The position numbers were made by a program, and so were the translations under genes. From Spirochaetota bacterium (GTDB lineage: Bacteria > Spirochaetota > Spirochaetia > Sphaerochaetales > Sphaerochaetaceae), in contig JAEXDQ010000054.1 in the NCBI GenBank assembly GCA_023401595.1, positions 1 to 64,000 of the forward strand: a stretch of 64,000 bases of DNA, given 5' to 3'. Shown piece by piece: positions 44,394 through 53,356 of this stretch. Below the pieces are notes generated by a model, which saw only the letters and a list, made by a program, of their open reading frames with translations, did no database searches and was not told where the DNA came from. Position 1 is the stretch's first letter. The number at the start of each line of letters is the position of its first letter.

Positions 44394-44417
44394 AAACTTA
44401 TATTATAGAATAAGTTT
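44394..44417 (-). promoter_or_regulatory. tnaA promoter with operator-like inverted repeat
   Basis: AAACTTAT (44394-44401) and ATAAGTTT (44410-44417) enclose a minus-strand TATAAT (44402-44407). A repressor bound here would cover the -10. The -35 region is weak. It lies about 100 bases upstream of tnaA. Confidence 0.55.
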
Positions 44418-44512
44418 ATACTGATATGGTATCACGCATTCCTTCATCAGGCGAGGGATATTTGATATTGTAGCGGGTGAAGGCTTGACCAGAAGCACAT
44501 TTCTGGCGGTCT

Positions 44513-44564
44513 TTGCAACAATGTGTGCAAGAATGTCATTGACATCCTTCTTGCTTGTTGCGAA
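44513..44564. promoter_or_regulatory. Long interrupted palindrome upstream of the LacI gene
   Basis: TTGCAACA/TGTTGCGAA on the outside, GCAAGAA/TTCTTGC inside, and TGTCA-T-TGACA at the centre (44534-44544) form a 52-base palindrome. It lies between divergent tnaA and the LacI gene, about 40 bases before the LacI start. It could be an operator array or a leader hairpin. Confidence 0.5.
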
Positions 44565-44604
44565 ACTGGAGATAATGTTCTGAACAGAAGGATGAGCGCA
44601 GATA

Positions 44605-45630
44605 ATGAAAAAAGAGACGACGATCTACGATGTGGCGAAAAAAGCCGGAGTGAGTGTTTCAACGGTTTCCCGTGTACTGAATATGCCGACGAGTGTGAAT
44701 CCGATGACCCGGGAGCGAGTCGTTGAAGTTATCGAAGAGTTGCATTTCATTCCAAAGGCGTCCGCTTCCGTCCTTGCTCGTCAGCAATATCGCCAAGTGG
44801 GCGTGATAGCTCCGCTTTTTTCCCGCGCTTCGATGTTTCAGCGTTTGAGGGGGCTGACTTCCGCTTTCGCGAAGGCCCATTATGAAATACTCCTGTACAA
44901 TGTCGATGATAGCGATGATCTTGATGGATATATCGACAAGCTGGTTTCCGGGCGTCGCGCCGACGCGTTGGCCTGCCTGAGTCTGGAGCTCGAAACGAAG
45001 ACCGTGGAGAAGCTGCGGCGAAGTGGATTGCCTGTCTGCTTCGTTGAAACGGCGGTCGATGGCTTCGATTCTGTCATGGTTGACAACGAAAAGGCTGGCA
45101 GGCTCGCTGCTGAATACTTGTATGAACGCGGATACCGTCGCCCCTGTTTCGTCGGGGAATCGGCCCAGTATAGTTTCGCGGTGCCGACAAGCGAGCAACG
45201 CTACAAGGGGTTCAGCGATTATTTCAAGAGCAAAGGGATAGAGTTGTCTTCCGAATCCGTATGGCTCGGGCCGTATTCCGAAGAGGCCATCGACAAGAAG
45301 GGCGTGGCTTTGTTCTCTTCTCCGGATCGTCCCGACTGCATGGTGGGGTCGGGGGACATGATCGCCTTGCGGCTCGTCAAGCAGGTACTTGAACGAAGCG
45401 GGAAGATTCCTGAGCGCTTGGCTGTGCTAGGGTTCGGCAATCTCGATGTCTCCGAGTATTTCTCGTTGAGTACCGTCGAGCAGTATCTTGCGGAGAGCGG
45501 ACGGCTTGCCGCCGAGCTCGTGATAGACCGGCTGAAGACGCCCGACCGGATACCCCGGCAGATACTGATGCCTCTGACCATAATTGAACGCGGTACCGTA
45601 AAGGATATGTCGCCAGGCGAAAAACGCTGA
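44605..45630 (+). CDS. LacI-family transcriptional regulator
   Basis: 341 residues. The N-terminal helix-turn-helix TIYDVAKKAGVSVSTVSRVL is followed by the hinge (FIPKASASVLARQ) and a periplasmic-binding-protein-like effector domain. It is divergent from the tryptophanase-transporter pair and may control it, although LacI proteins usually sense sugars. Related to the helix-turn-helix-less protein at 37431. A small hairpin CGCCGG-TTGT-CCGGCG (45731-45746) follows in the 291-base gap, which holds no gene. Confidence 0.93.
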   Translation: MKKETTIYDVAKKAGVSVSTVSRVLNMPTSVNPMTRERVVEVIEELHFIPKASASVLARQQYRQVGVIAPLFSRASMFQRLRGLTSAFAKAHYEILLYNVDDSDDLDGYIDKLVSGRRADALACLSLELETKTVEKLRRSGLPVCFVETAVDGFDSVMVDNEKAGRLAAEYLYERGYRRPCFVGESAQYSFAVPTSEQRYKGFSDYFKSKGIELSSESVWLGPYSEEAIDKKGVALFSSPDRPDCMVGSGDMIALRLVKQVLERSGKIPERLAVLGFGNLDVSEYFSLSTVEQYLAESGRLAAELVIDRLKTPDRIPRQILMPLTIIERGTVKDMSPGEKR

Positions 45631-45921
45631 TGTGTTTTTGTTGCCTCTTCGTCCGCCATACGCTGTGTGCTGTCGGAGCTTCGTAGCGACGTCTTCCGCT
45701 GTTGGCCATGGCAGCCGCACCTATCGGAATCGCCGGTTGTCCGGCGAAAGCCGGTTTTCGGTGTATTTTCATGCGTTGTCCGACCCTCGGCTTTTTATTC
45801 CTGATAGGCCCTGACGACCGATAGATATCCGGATGTTGGCGTCGCTATCCGTGCCGTCCGTTGTTTTTATCCGGTCGTCTGGGGGGCGCGGCTGTACATG
45901 GTGCGTTTTATGCAATGCCGG

Positions 45922-46311
45922 TTAGGCCAACAGACAGACGTCTTGTGTCCCCACCATCATGACAAGCCAGAACACGCAGACGATGCAGCAGGATACGAGT
46001 CCTATGATGCATAGGACTATGCCGGCTTGTGTCAGTCTGTCCTTCGTGGAAGAGTTCTTACGTGCCATCGATCCCAGTACGAGGCCGATTATCGACAGAA
46101 CGCACCCTACGATGGGGCTTCCGTTGATTATTCCGTATATCGACAACGAGCAGATGAGAGACAGTATACCGAGAACGAAGGACGCCATACCGAGGTGTTC
46201 CTGTTTTCTGATGTTGCTGTCGTCTGCCGCATGAATTCCAGCCGTTTCCGGTTCTTTTGCGTTTCCTTCTGCCATTTTTGCTTTCTCTTTTTCCTCTTGC
46301 ATATCTGACAT
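45922..46311 (-). CDS. DUF4190-like small membrane protein
   Basis: 129 residues. The first 40 are charged; then LGMASFVLGILSLICSLSIYG, GCVLSIIGLVLGSMARKN and AGIVLCIIGLVSCCIVCVFWLV form the repeated G-x-x-S/A-x-x-L-G-I pattern of DUF4190 membrane hairpins. Function unknown. The start follows AAGGAGAAAATC. Confidence 0.75.
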   Translation of the reverse strand: MSDMQEEKEKAKMAEGNAKEPETAGIHAADDSNIRKQEHLGMASFVLGILSLICSLSIYGIINGSPIVGCVLSIIGLVLGSMARKNSSTKDRLTQAGIVLCIIGLVSCCIVCVFWLVMMVGTQDVCLLA

Positions 46312-46640
46312 GATTTTCTCCTTGAGGTTTAGATTTAGATAGAAATGTTTTTATAAAAACAGTTCCAATACAGTAGAACACAAATTCTTGAAATGTGTCA
46401 AGAATCGCGGATATGGAGCGATGATTCCCTTGAAGGGGCGAAGGCCGATAGCGGATCGATCAGTGGGATCGTTCTGCAGGAATCTGGACAAATGTACGTC
46501 ATAACCATGCATCTGCCATGATGGCTTGTGTTGTTGTTTCAGAAAATACCACCCCTGAATGGGGAGCGTATGTGCGGCTCGTCCTGCCCGCCTTCGTGGT
46601 GGTTTCTGCACGTCGCCGATTGCCATACCCGATGTTCACG
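46312..46640. other. Intergenic region without a supported gene
   Basis: It contains the inverted repeat ATTCTTGA-AATGTG-TCAAGAAT (46384-46405) and, beyond it, the 11-bp array. A minus-strand frame across 46351-46626 has no ribosome binding site and no recognisable domain. Confidence 0.4.
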
Positions 46641-46750
46641 TAGGGTCAACGTAGGCTCAACGCAGGGTCAACGTAGGCTCAACGCAGGGGCAGCGTTTGG
46701 CTAGCGTTTGGCTAGCGTAGGGCTATCCCTGGGCTAGCGTAGGGCTACCC
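46641..46750. repeat. 11-bp tandem repeat array (ten units)
   Basis: Ten consecutive 11-base units in perfect register. The first five are like GTAGGCTCAAC/GCAGGGTCAAC; the last five shift to GTTTGGCTAGC, GTAGGGCTATC, CCTGGGCTAGC and GTAGGGCTACC. Several units are themselves symmetric (GTAG-GG-CTAC). It ends 145 bases upstream of the MATE start. Confidence 0.9.
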
Positions 46751-46895
46751 CTTATCGAAACAAGGCGAAACATGAGGTTTTCATTTGCCGCCCGATTGCA
46801 CATTTCGGTTTGTTCATATACAACTTCATTCACAGTGGATTCGGCGTCGGGAGGTTGCGTCCGACTATCATCTGTTCCTGTATGGAGTGGATATT

Positions 46896-48305
46896 ATGAT
46901 AAAGTCTCTTGATTCGTCCAAATCGTTGTCGCTGGTGAAATTGGCGTGGCCGCTGTTTTTGGACCTGCTGTTGCAGCTGCTGGTCGGAAACGTAGATCAG
47001 ATGATGATAAGCCGGTATTCCCAGACTTCTGTCGCCGCTATCGGCAACGCCAACCAGATCATCAACATCCTCATCATCGCGCTGAGCGTCGTAAGTACGG
47101 CCAGCACGATTCTCATTTCCGTGCAGCTGGGGGCGAAGAACGAGGAGAAAGTCTCGGCGATCTGCATGGTGGCCCTTGTGGTGAACGCTATTGTCTGTAT
47201 CGTGTCTACGCTGGTCGTGTTCGTCGCGAGCCGGGGAGTGTTTCAGTTCCTCAAGGTTCCGGCCGATGTATTGGAGGAGGCTTTGGCCTATACCTACATC
47301 GTCGGGGCGGGGTTGCTGTTCCAGGGGATATATCTGGCGTTCGTAGCCTTTTTCCGCGCCTACTCGCTGGTCAAGGAGGCTCTGTTCGTATCCTTGCTGA
47401 TGAATATCATCAACATTGTCGGCAATGCCTTGCTGATCTATGGTTTCGGCCCGTTCCCCCGGCTGGGCATCGTCGGCGTCGCCATCTCCACTACGTTCAG
47501 CAAGCTGGTGGACATGGGGGTGCTGTTCTTCCTGTTCCGTAGACGTATCGGTATTCCCCTGCGTTTTTCCGTATTGAAGCCGTTCCCGTGGGATATCCTC
47601 AAGCGTGTCCTGCACTTGGGGTTGCCGTCGGGCGGCGAGGAAGTGTCGTACAACGCCAGCCAGCTCTGCATCATGGCGTTCGTCAACATGCTGGGGACCT
47701 GGGTCATCACCACCAAGGTCTACTGTACGATGATCGCGATGATGTGCTACATCTTCTCCCGTGCCATGGCGCAGGCGCAGCAGATTATCATAGGGCACCT
47801 CGTAGGAGCGGGTGAGCCGGAGGAGATCGACCGACGGGTCAAGCGGACGACCCTTTGGTCGGTAGTCATTTCCGTCGGCGTCACCATCGTGCTGTACCTG
47901 TTCAGCGACTTGGTGTTCGGACTGTTCACTTCCGACCCAAGGATTCTCGCGTTGGGCAAGCAGATACTGTTTCTTGAAGTCATTCTGGAGGTCGGGCGCG
48001 CGGTGAATATAGTCATGGTGCTTTCCTTGCAGGCGGTCGGCGACGTCAACTATCCGGTGAGCGTCGGCATAGTCTGCATGTGGCTGGTCGCAGTCCTGTT
48101 CTCGTGGGTGTTCGGTATCAGACTGGGATGGGGGTTGCAGGGCATCTGGGTCGCCATGGCCATGGACGAATGCATCCGCGCCGTATTGTTCATAGTCAGA
48201 TGGCAAAAAGGGAAGTGGAAGAAGATGATGCTCTATCTGGAACGCAAGGTGGTGAGCCGGCCCGTTGCGTCGTCAGAGGATATGGTGGCGAACTTCAAAG
48301 GATGA
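46896..48305 (+). CDS. MATE family efflux transporter
   Basis: 469 residues, about 12 membrane segments in two homologous halves, with MATE features near the N-terminus (KLAWPLFLDLLLQLLVGNVDQMMISRYS). It differs clearly from the MATE protein at 4247. The start at 46896 follows GGAGTGGATATT. It stands alone behind the 11-bp repeat array. Substrate unknown. Confidence 0.92.
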   Translation: MIKSLDSSKSLSLVKLAWPLFLDLLLQLLVGNVDQMMISRYSQTSVAAIGNANQIINILIIALSVVSTASTILISVQLGAKNEEKVSAICMVALVVNAIVCIVSTLVVFVASRGVFQFLKVPADVLEEALAYTYIVGAGLLFQGIYLAFVAFFRAYSLVKEALFVSLLMNIINIVGNALLIYGFGPFPRLGIVGVAISTTFSKLVDMGVLFFLFRRRIGIPLRFSVLKPFPWDILKRVLHLGLPSGGEEVSYNASQLCIMAFVNMLGTWVITTKVYCTMIAMMCYIFSRAMAQAQQIIIGHLVGAGEPEEIDRRVKRTTLWSVVISVGVTIVLYLFSDLVFGLFTSDPRILALGKQILFLEVILEVGRAVNIVMVLSLQAVGDVNYPVSVGIVCMWLVAVLFSWVFGIRLGWGLQGIWVAMAMDECIRAVLFIVRWQKGKWKKMMLYLERKVVSRPVASSEDMVANFKG

Positions 48306-48393
48306 CCAAGCCCTCTTTGGAAAATTTCCTTGCGTATCTATCGCCGCCATTGTTGCCAAAAACCGCTTCCTGAGTCGGTTTCACCTTTTTCTG

Positions 48394-48423
48394 TTGCAAA
48401 TTCGGTCGGGTTGCAAGTATAGT
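48394..48423 (+). promoter_or_regulatory. topB promoter
   Basis: TTGCAA (48394-48399), 18-bp spacer, TATAGT (48418-48423), leaving a leader of about 125 bases. An inverted repeat AAACCG/CGGTTT (about 48360-48381) just upstream may end the MATE transcript. Confidence 0.6.
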
Positions 48424-48556
48424 TCTATCCGATGCCGTTTCATCAGGCGCCACTGTCATGGGTGGAGGACTGTCTTGGGCGTTGTGCCTTGTGGTTTCGG
48501 TCCTGCCCTATGGCGACGAGGGCGATGGAATCGGCTGCGGAGAGGAGTACATCAAC

Positions 48557-51277
48557 TTGAAGAAGATCGTTTTGGCTGAAAAACCGAGCGTCGGGCGGGA
48601 GTTGGCCCGTGTGCTTGGGTGCAACATACGGGAAAAGGGCTATATCGAAGGCAATGACTATGTCGTCACCTGGGCCTTGGGACATTTGGTCGAGCTGGCG
48701 CAACCGGCGGCTTATAGCGAACGGTACAAGAGGTGGTCGCTGCGCGATCTGCCGATGCTGCCGGAAGAACTGAAGCAGGAAGTGATCGACCAGAGCAAGG
48801 AACAGTACGAAGTGGTGTCGGGCCTGCTGAACAGGCCGGATGCGGGCGAGCTGATCATAGCCACCGACGCCGGACGCGAAGGCGAGCTGGTCGCCCGCTG
48901 GATCATGAAGCTCGCCGGATGGACGGGGCCCGTCAAGCGTCTGTGGATCAGCAGCCAGACGGATGCGGCCATCAAGGAAGGGTTCGCCAACCTGAAGGAC
49001 GGCGACCTGTACCTGGACCTCTACGCCGCCGCTGAAAGCCGCGCCGCCGCCGACTGGTATGTCGGTATGAACGTCACTCGCGCCTTGACCTGCCATTACG
49101 ACGCCAAGCTTTCCGCCGGGCGGGTGCAGACTCCCACTTTGGCGTTGATGACGCGGAGGGAGGATGAGATCGAACAGTTCGCCGGCAAGTTCTATTGGAC
49201 GCTCAAGGCCGATTTCGGCCTGTTTTCGACTTCGTGGTACAATGCAGAGGATTCAATCCGCATCGCCAGCGAACAGGCGGCGAACGACCTGGTCGAGAAA
49301 CTGAGGGACAGGGACGGCAAGGTATCCAGCCTCAAGACGGTGGATCGCAACGAACAACCTCCGTTGGCCTATGACCTGACGGCGTTGCAACAGGACGCCA
49401 ACGTCTATCTCTCCTTCTCTGCGAAGGAGACTCTGGACACGTTGCAGAAGCTCTATGAAGTCCACAAAATTGTCACCTATCCCCGTACCGACAGTCGGTA
49501 CATCACCCATGATATCGTAGCTACCATTCCCGACCGGCTCAGGGCGCTGGCATCCACTCCGTTCGGGCCGATGGCCACCGGCTATGCCGCGAAGGGCTTC
49601 CGTATCGACGAACAGCGGTTCGTCCAGGATCTGCAGGTCACCGACCACCATGCGGTCATCCCCACGGAGCAACGGGTCGATCTGAACCGGCTTTCCAACG
49701 ATGAACGCGCCTTGTGGGAGCTAATCGTGATCAGGTTCCTTGAAGTCCTCTCTCCCGACTATACCTACAAGACAACGACGCTTGAAGCGAAGGTCGAGGA
49801 TGAACGGTTCGTCACCCGCCTGACGATTCCCGTCGAGCAGGGGTGGCGCGATGTCGCCCGTGTGATCGGCCGTCGTTCCGCCGCGCCGTTGGCCGTTGAT
49901 GACGACGATCCTGAAAACGGCAAGAACCTGGCGAAGCTCCAGGAGGGCGATACCGTCCATGTCTATGGCACGAAGCTGCGCAAGCAGATGACCGCCGCGC
50001 CGGAACGCTATACCGAGGCTACTTTGCTCTCCGCCATGGAGCATGCCGGGCGTTTCGTCGATGACGCGAAGCTGAAGAAACGGCTTGGCAACGGTCTGGG
50101 AACTCCCGCCACCCGCGCCGACATCATTGAGAAATTGATTCAGAACCATTATGTCGAACGTGTGGGCAAGGAGCTGGTTCCGACGCCAAAGGGGAGGGAG
50201 GTCGTCCGTCTCGCCCCCGAACAGCTACGGTCGCCGGAGCTTACCGGACGATGGGAGGAGCGTCTGGCGAACATCGCGGAAGGGAAGGAACCCGGCGCCC
50301 CGTTCATCAAGGACATCAAGCAGAACGCCGCCGATTTGGTGAAACAGGTCGTCGGTAGCGGCTTGGTGTTCGAGCCGAAGTTCAAGGAGAGCAAGACGTG
50401 CCCCTGGTGCAAGGGGCCGATGATGAAGGTAATGGACGAGTTCGAGCAACCCCATTATGTCTGTCAGCGGCTTTCCTGTTCCTATGAGGAGATGGAGGTG
50501 CGAAAGCGTGTACCGGTTCCTGGTTCGGCCAAGAAAAAAGCTTCGGCCGCGCCTTCTGACCCGTCCCCTGCGATATCTCCGGCTGTTTCCTCGACCTTGG
50601 GTGTTTCCGACGAAACCGTGTCCCCTGTGGCTTCCAGGTCCTCGGTCAGGCCGGTTTCCGTCAAAACTTCACCGGCGGTAGCCGTTGCCGCCGCCAAGCC
50701 GGTTGTCGCTGTACGGCCTGCGGTCGCCGTCCCTGCGACACCTTCCGCAGTATCGAAGTCTGCGGTCGCCGTTCCCGCTACGTCGGGAACCGGGAGCATG
50801 GCATCAGCTGGCGAGACTCCGAAGAAGAAGGTCGTCTTGATAAAGAAAACCACTGCGACCGTCGGTGGAACCGGCGGCGGCGCTGTCGGCGTGGCCGTGC
50901 CTCCCGCTCGCCCCGCCGTAGCCGTCGCACCGGTCAAGAAGCCTTCGCAGATGTCTTCCTTCAGTCTTCCCGACGATCCGGAAGAGGAAGAGCAGGAATA
51001 TACGTGGGAGACCGTCGTTGAAGTTGTTCGCTCCAGCAAGCTGGAGCGTGGCGGCCGGCGCGACGATTATGGACGCGACCGCGGCGATGATCGGGGCAGA
51101 GCCTTCAGCGACCGTAGCGATAGCCGACCCCGTCGCGAAGACCGCCCTTGGGGGCATACCGGACAGAACCGGTACGACGCGGATACCCCTTCCGACGGTG
51201 GCGGCGGCACTTTCGCCGATTTCCTGGCGGCGAGCCAAAAACGCAAGGAACGGGACGCACGGAAAAAACGGAAATAG
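48557..51277 (+). CDS. topB: DNA topoisomerase III with long C-terminal tail
   Basis: 906 residues. Toprim domain (KKIVLAEKPSVGRELARVLG, ATDAGREGELVARW), type IA core with catalytic Tyr315 in YPRTDSRYI, and a C-terminal zinc-binding segment (CPWCKGPM at about 615, then CQRLSC). The remaining 256 residues are low-complexity: Ala/Val/Pro-rich repeats (VAVPAT) and then a charged Arg/Asp/Gly tail. E. coli TopB has about 653 residues. The start is TTG 48557 after GGAGAGGAG. It decatenates and relaxes negatively supercoiled DNA. Confidence 0.95.
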   Translation: MKKIVLAEKPSVGRELARVLGCNIREKGYIEGNDYVVTWALGHLVELAQPAAYSERYKRWSLRDLPMLPEELKQEVIDQSKEQYEVVSGLLNRPDAGELIIATDAGREGELVARWIMKLAGWTGPVKRLWISSQTDAAIKEGFANLKDGDLYLDLYAAAESRAAADWYVGMNVTRALTCHYDAKLSAGRVQTPTLALMTRREDEIEQFAGKFYWTLKADFGLFSTSWYNAEDSIRIASEQAANDLVEKLRDRDGKVSSLKTVDRNEQPPLAYDLTALQQDANVYLSFSAKETLDTLQKLYEVHKIVTYPRTDSRYITHDIVATIPDRLRALASTPFGPMATGYAAKGFRIDEQRFVQDLQVTDHHAVIPTEQRVDLNRLSNDERALWELIVIRFLEVLSPDYTYKTTTLEAKVEDERFVTRLTIPVEQGWRDVARVIGRRSAAPLAVDDDDPENGKNLAKLQEGDTVHVYGTKLRKQMTAAPERYTEATLLSAMEHAGRFVDDAKLKKRLGNGLGTPATRADIIEKLIQNHYVERVGKELVPTPKGREVVRLAPEQLRSPELTGRWEERLANIAEGKEPGAPFIKDIKQNAADLVKQVVGSGLVFEPKFKESKTCPWCKGPMMKVMDEFEQPHYVCQRLSCSYEEMEVRKRVPVPGSAKKKASAAPSDPSPAISPAVSSTLGVSDETVSPVASRSSVRPVSVKTSPAVAVAAAKPVVAVRPAVAVPATPSAVSKSAVAVPATSGTGSMASAGETPKKKVVLIKKTTATVGGTGGGAVGVAVPPARPAVAVAPVKKPSQMSSFSLPDDPEEEEQEYTWETVVEVVRSSKLERGGRRDDYGRDRGDDRGRAFSDRSDSRPRREDRPWGHTGQNRYDADTPSDGGGGTFADFLAASQKRKERDARKKRK

Positions 51278-51471
51278 ATGTCCCGATGGTTGGAGCATCG
51301 GCTTGAGGGAATCATCGGAATGAGGGAATCAGATGGTATGCGCCCTGCTAAGGGCTGGTCCCCGGCGTATGGAAAAAGCTGTTCATGGCTTGCTTCTGCG
51401 TCAAACCATACGTATTCTATACATGTGCCCTTGTGCGAATCCGTTTCGCACGGGGACGCCGGAGGTGAGCA

Positions 51472-52074
51472 ATGAACAAGATCATTACAATCGGGCGTGA
51501 GTTCGGCAGCGGCGGCAGGGAAATCGGCAAGAAGTTGGCGAAACGGCTGGGTATCGCATATTACGACCAGCAAATCATCGTCGCAATCGCGAAAAAGACC
51601 GACCTCGCCGTGGACTATGTCCAGCAGATTACGGAACGGCGTCCCGATCCGTTTTTTCCGATCACGGAAGGGCAGTCGTTCTATCCGATCATGAATCCGA
51701 TTCTCGACCAGAACAATTCGATCTATGTCGAGCAGAGCAACATCATCACGGAAATGGCGAAGAAATCCGACTGCGTCATCGTCGGCCGGTGCGCCGACTA
51801 TATCCTTCGGGATATGAAGCCGCTACGGCTGTTCATATATGCCGACATGGAGTTCAAGATGGCCCGTTGCCGTGCGAGGGCCCCTGAAAACGAGCAGCTG
51901 TCCGATAAGGAACTGACACGCCAAATCGAGCGGATGGACAAGAACCGGTCCGGATACTATCAGTTCTACACCGGCAGGAAATGGGGCAACCGGCTGAACT
52001 ACGACCTGTGCGTGAACACTACCTATATACCTGTCAAGGACGCCGTGGACGGAATCGCGAAGATTTTTGAATGA
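51472..52074 (+). CDS. Cytidylate-kinase-like P-loop protein
   Basis: 200 residues of the cytidylate_kin2 family: N-terminal ITIGREFGSGGREIGKKLAKRLGIAYYD, a loop related to the P-loop, then IVGRCADYIL and a lid-like region rich in Arg (MARCRAR). Such proteins are common in Firmicutes and spirochaetes and their substrate is unsettled. The start follows GGAGGTGAGCA. Located 195 bases after topB. Confidence 0.85.
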   Translation: MNKIITIGREFGSGGREIGKKLAKRLGIAYYDQQIIVAIAKKTDLAVDYVQQITERRPDPFFPITEGQSFYPIMNPILDQNNSIYVEQSNIITEMAKKSDCVIVGRCADYILRDMKPLRLFIYADMEFKMARCRARAPENEQLSDKELTRQIERMDKNRSGYYQFYTGRKWGNRLNYDLCVNTTYIPVKDAVDGIAKIFE

Positions 52075-52116
52075 TGTCCGGCCCTCGGACTAGCTTGGAT
52101 GGTGAAACTAAGCGGG

Positions 52117-52135
52117 CGGGCCGGATGCCGGCCCG
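52117..52135. terminator. GC-rich hairpin between convergent genes
   Basis: CGGGCCGG-ATG-CCGGCCCG is a perfect 8-bp stem with a 3-base loop between the kinase-like gene and the convergent hydrolase. No T-run on either side, so only its position suggests termination. Confidence 0.45.
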
Positions 52136-52168
52136 TACTGTTGCGCGCGTCCGGGCATCGGCTCAGTC

Positions 52169-52990
52169 CTAGGTTTCCGTCCTGCGCAGCCAATCCTCCA
52201 CAAGAACGTCGAACAGCCATGGAGCGTCGAGCTGCAGGTTATGGCCCGCCATGTCCAACGTCGCGAATGTTGCGCGGGGGTAGGCATCCATGAGCTTCCA
52301 TTGGTCCTGGTAGCCTACGCATACGTCCTGTCGCCCTGTAAGTATCAGCGACGGCTTGTGGAATGGTTTCGCGCCAAGCGTTTCTTCTGGAATGAAGGAG
52401 AACGTGTAGTTGTTCCGCAAGGTCGCAAGGAAGGTCGCATCGGCGAGCTTGAAGCTGGAGGAGATTTCTTCCTTGTATCTCAAAAATGTCCGGTTGTCCG
52501 CCACTATCGCATAGGAGCAGAATTCCTCGCGCTCTTTTTCAGAAAGCGTCCGTAGGAACGTTTCATCATACCGGCATGCATTTTTTACGGGAACAGTTCT
52601 CTGGTCATGGGTGGGTATCGCCACGGGGCAGATGAGCAGCAATCCGTCCATGTGTTCCGACAGGCGGGCCGCGACACCTCGGGCAAGATAGCCGCCATAT
52701 GACTGTCCGGCGAGAAGAAATCCGTCGGGAACGATGTCTTGCATGAACGCGACCAGTATTTCCAGTACCGCGTCGGCTGAGGCGCAAGAACGGGGGGCGG
52801 TCGATTTCCCCATGCCGGGAAGGTCAAGGTAGTATCTTTTGTAATTTCTGTTAGCGGGATGGTTGAAAACCGGTTCCATGCAACCCCGCATCAGACGGTG
52901 ATCGCACCCGAAACCATGAAGCATGACGATGGGCTTTCCCTCTCCCGTCGTTTCGTAGTATAGTCGCGCGTCCCGTATGTCGTAGTGCAT
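52169..52990 (-). CDS. Alpha/beta hydrolase
   Basis: 273 residues. The oxyanion motif HGFGCDH, nucleophile elbow GQSYGG (Ser97), acid in LTGRQDVCVGY and catalytic His in MAGHNLQLDAP are visible. No signal peptide. Similar to small-molecule esterases; substrate unknown. The start at 52990 follows GGAGGAGCG, and the open frame upstream is not needed. Confidence 0.88.
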   Translation of the reverse strand: MHYDIRDARLYYETTGEGKPIVMLHGFGCDHRLMRGCMEPVFNHPANRNYKRYYLDLPGMGKSTAPRSCASADAVLEILVAFMQDIVPDGFLLAGQSYGGYLARGVAARLSEHMDGLLLICPVAIPTHDQRTVPVKNACRYDETFLRTLSEKEREEFCSYAIVADNRTFLRYKEEISSSFKLADATFLATLRNNYTFSFIPEETLGAKPFHKPSLILTGRQDVCVGYQDQWKLMDAYPRATFATLDMAGHNLQLDAPWLFDVLVEDWLRRTET

Positions 52991-53307
52991 CGCTCCTCCA
53001 TCAATCCGTATTATCCCACGGCGTTTGATGATTTGTCCACCGCGGTCTGTCCTTTTTGTATGGATGATGATCACCCTTGCGCCATCGTAGCCTGATAGTA
53101 GTAGCGCAAAGCGGTGGCTCAGAGCAGTGGCTCAATGGCATCAACGGCATCAACGTTATCGGAGACCAGGAGTCGGGGGCTCCTGGGCGGTCGTCCCACA
53201 ACGGAGGGCGACTAAAATATGTCGTTCATGGGAATCTACGGCGCATATTTTCACCGGAAAACATGTTGTGATATTATGTGTTATTATGTTAACATTATGT
53301 TAGGATA

Positions 53308-53336
53308 TAGACAAAATGTTTGTAACCTGCTATAGT
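53308..53336 (+). promoter_or_regulatory. Promoter of the lysine/DAP operon
   Basis: TAGACA (53308-53313), 17-bp spacer, TATAGT (53331-53336), 21 bases upstream of the dapB ATG. The leader is too short for a lysine riboswitch. Just upstream is an AT-rich stretch with repeated TTATGTTA-like motifs (53270-53305). Confidence 0.65.
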
Positions 53337-53356
53337 GCCGTCATCGGAGGGAGACG

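Noticed and set aside
46351..46626. 91-residue minus-strand open frame upstream of the DUF4190-like gene
   Set aside because: No Shine-Dalgarno, odd composition and no known motif; it overlaps the likely promoter of the next gene.
46641..46750. CRISPR array
   Set aside because: The units are contiguous 11-mers without unique spacers, and no cas genes are near.
46830..48206. 458-residue minus-strand open frame opposite the second MATE gene
   Set aside because: Composition is dominated by His/Asp/Gln/Arg, typical of an antisense frame of a membrane protein.
53270..53356. Lysine riboswitch before dapB
   Set aside because: The visible promoter leaves a leader of only about 15 bases, far too short for an L-box.
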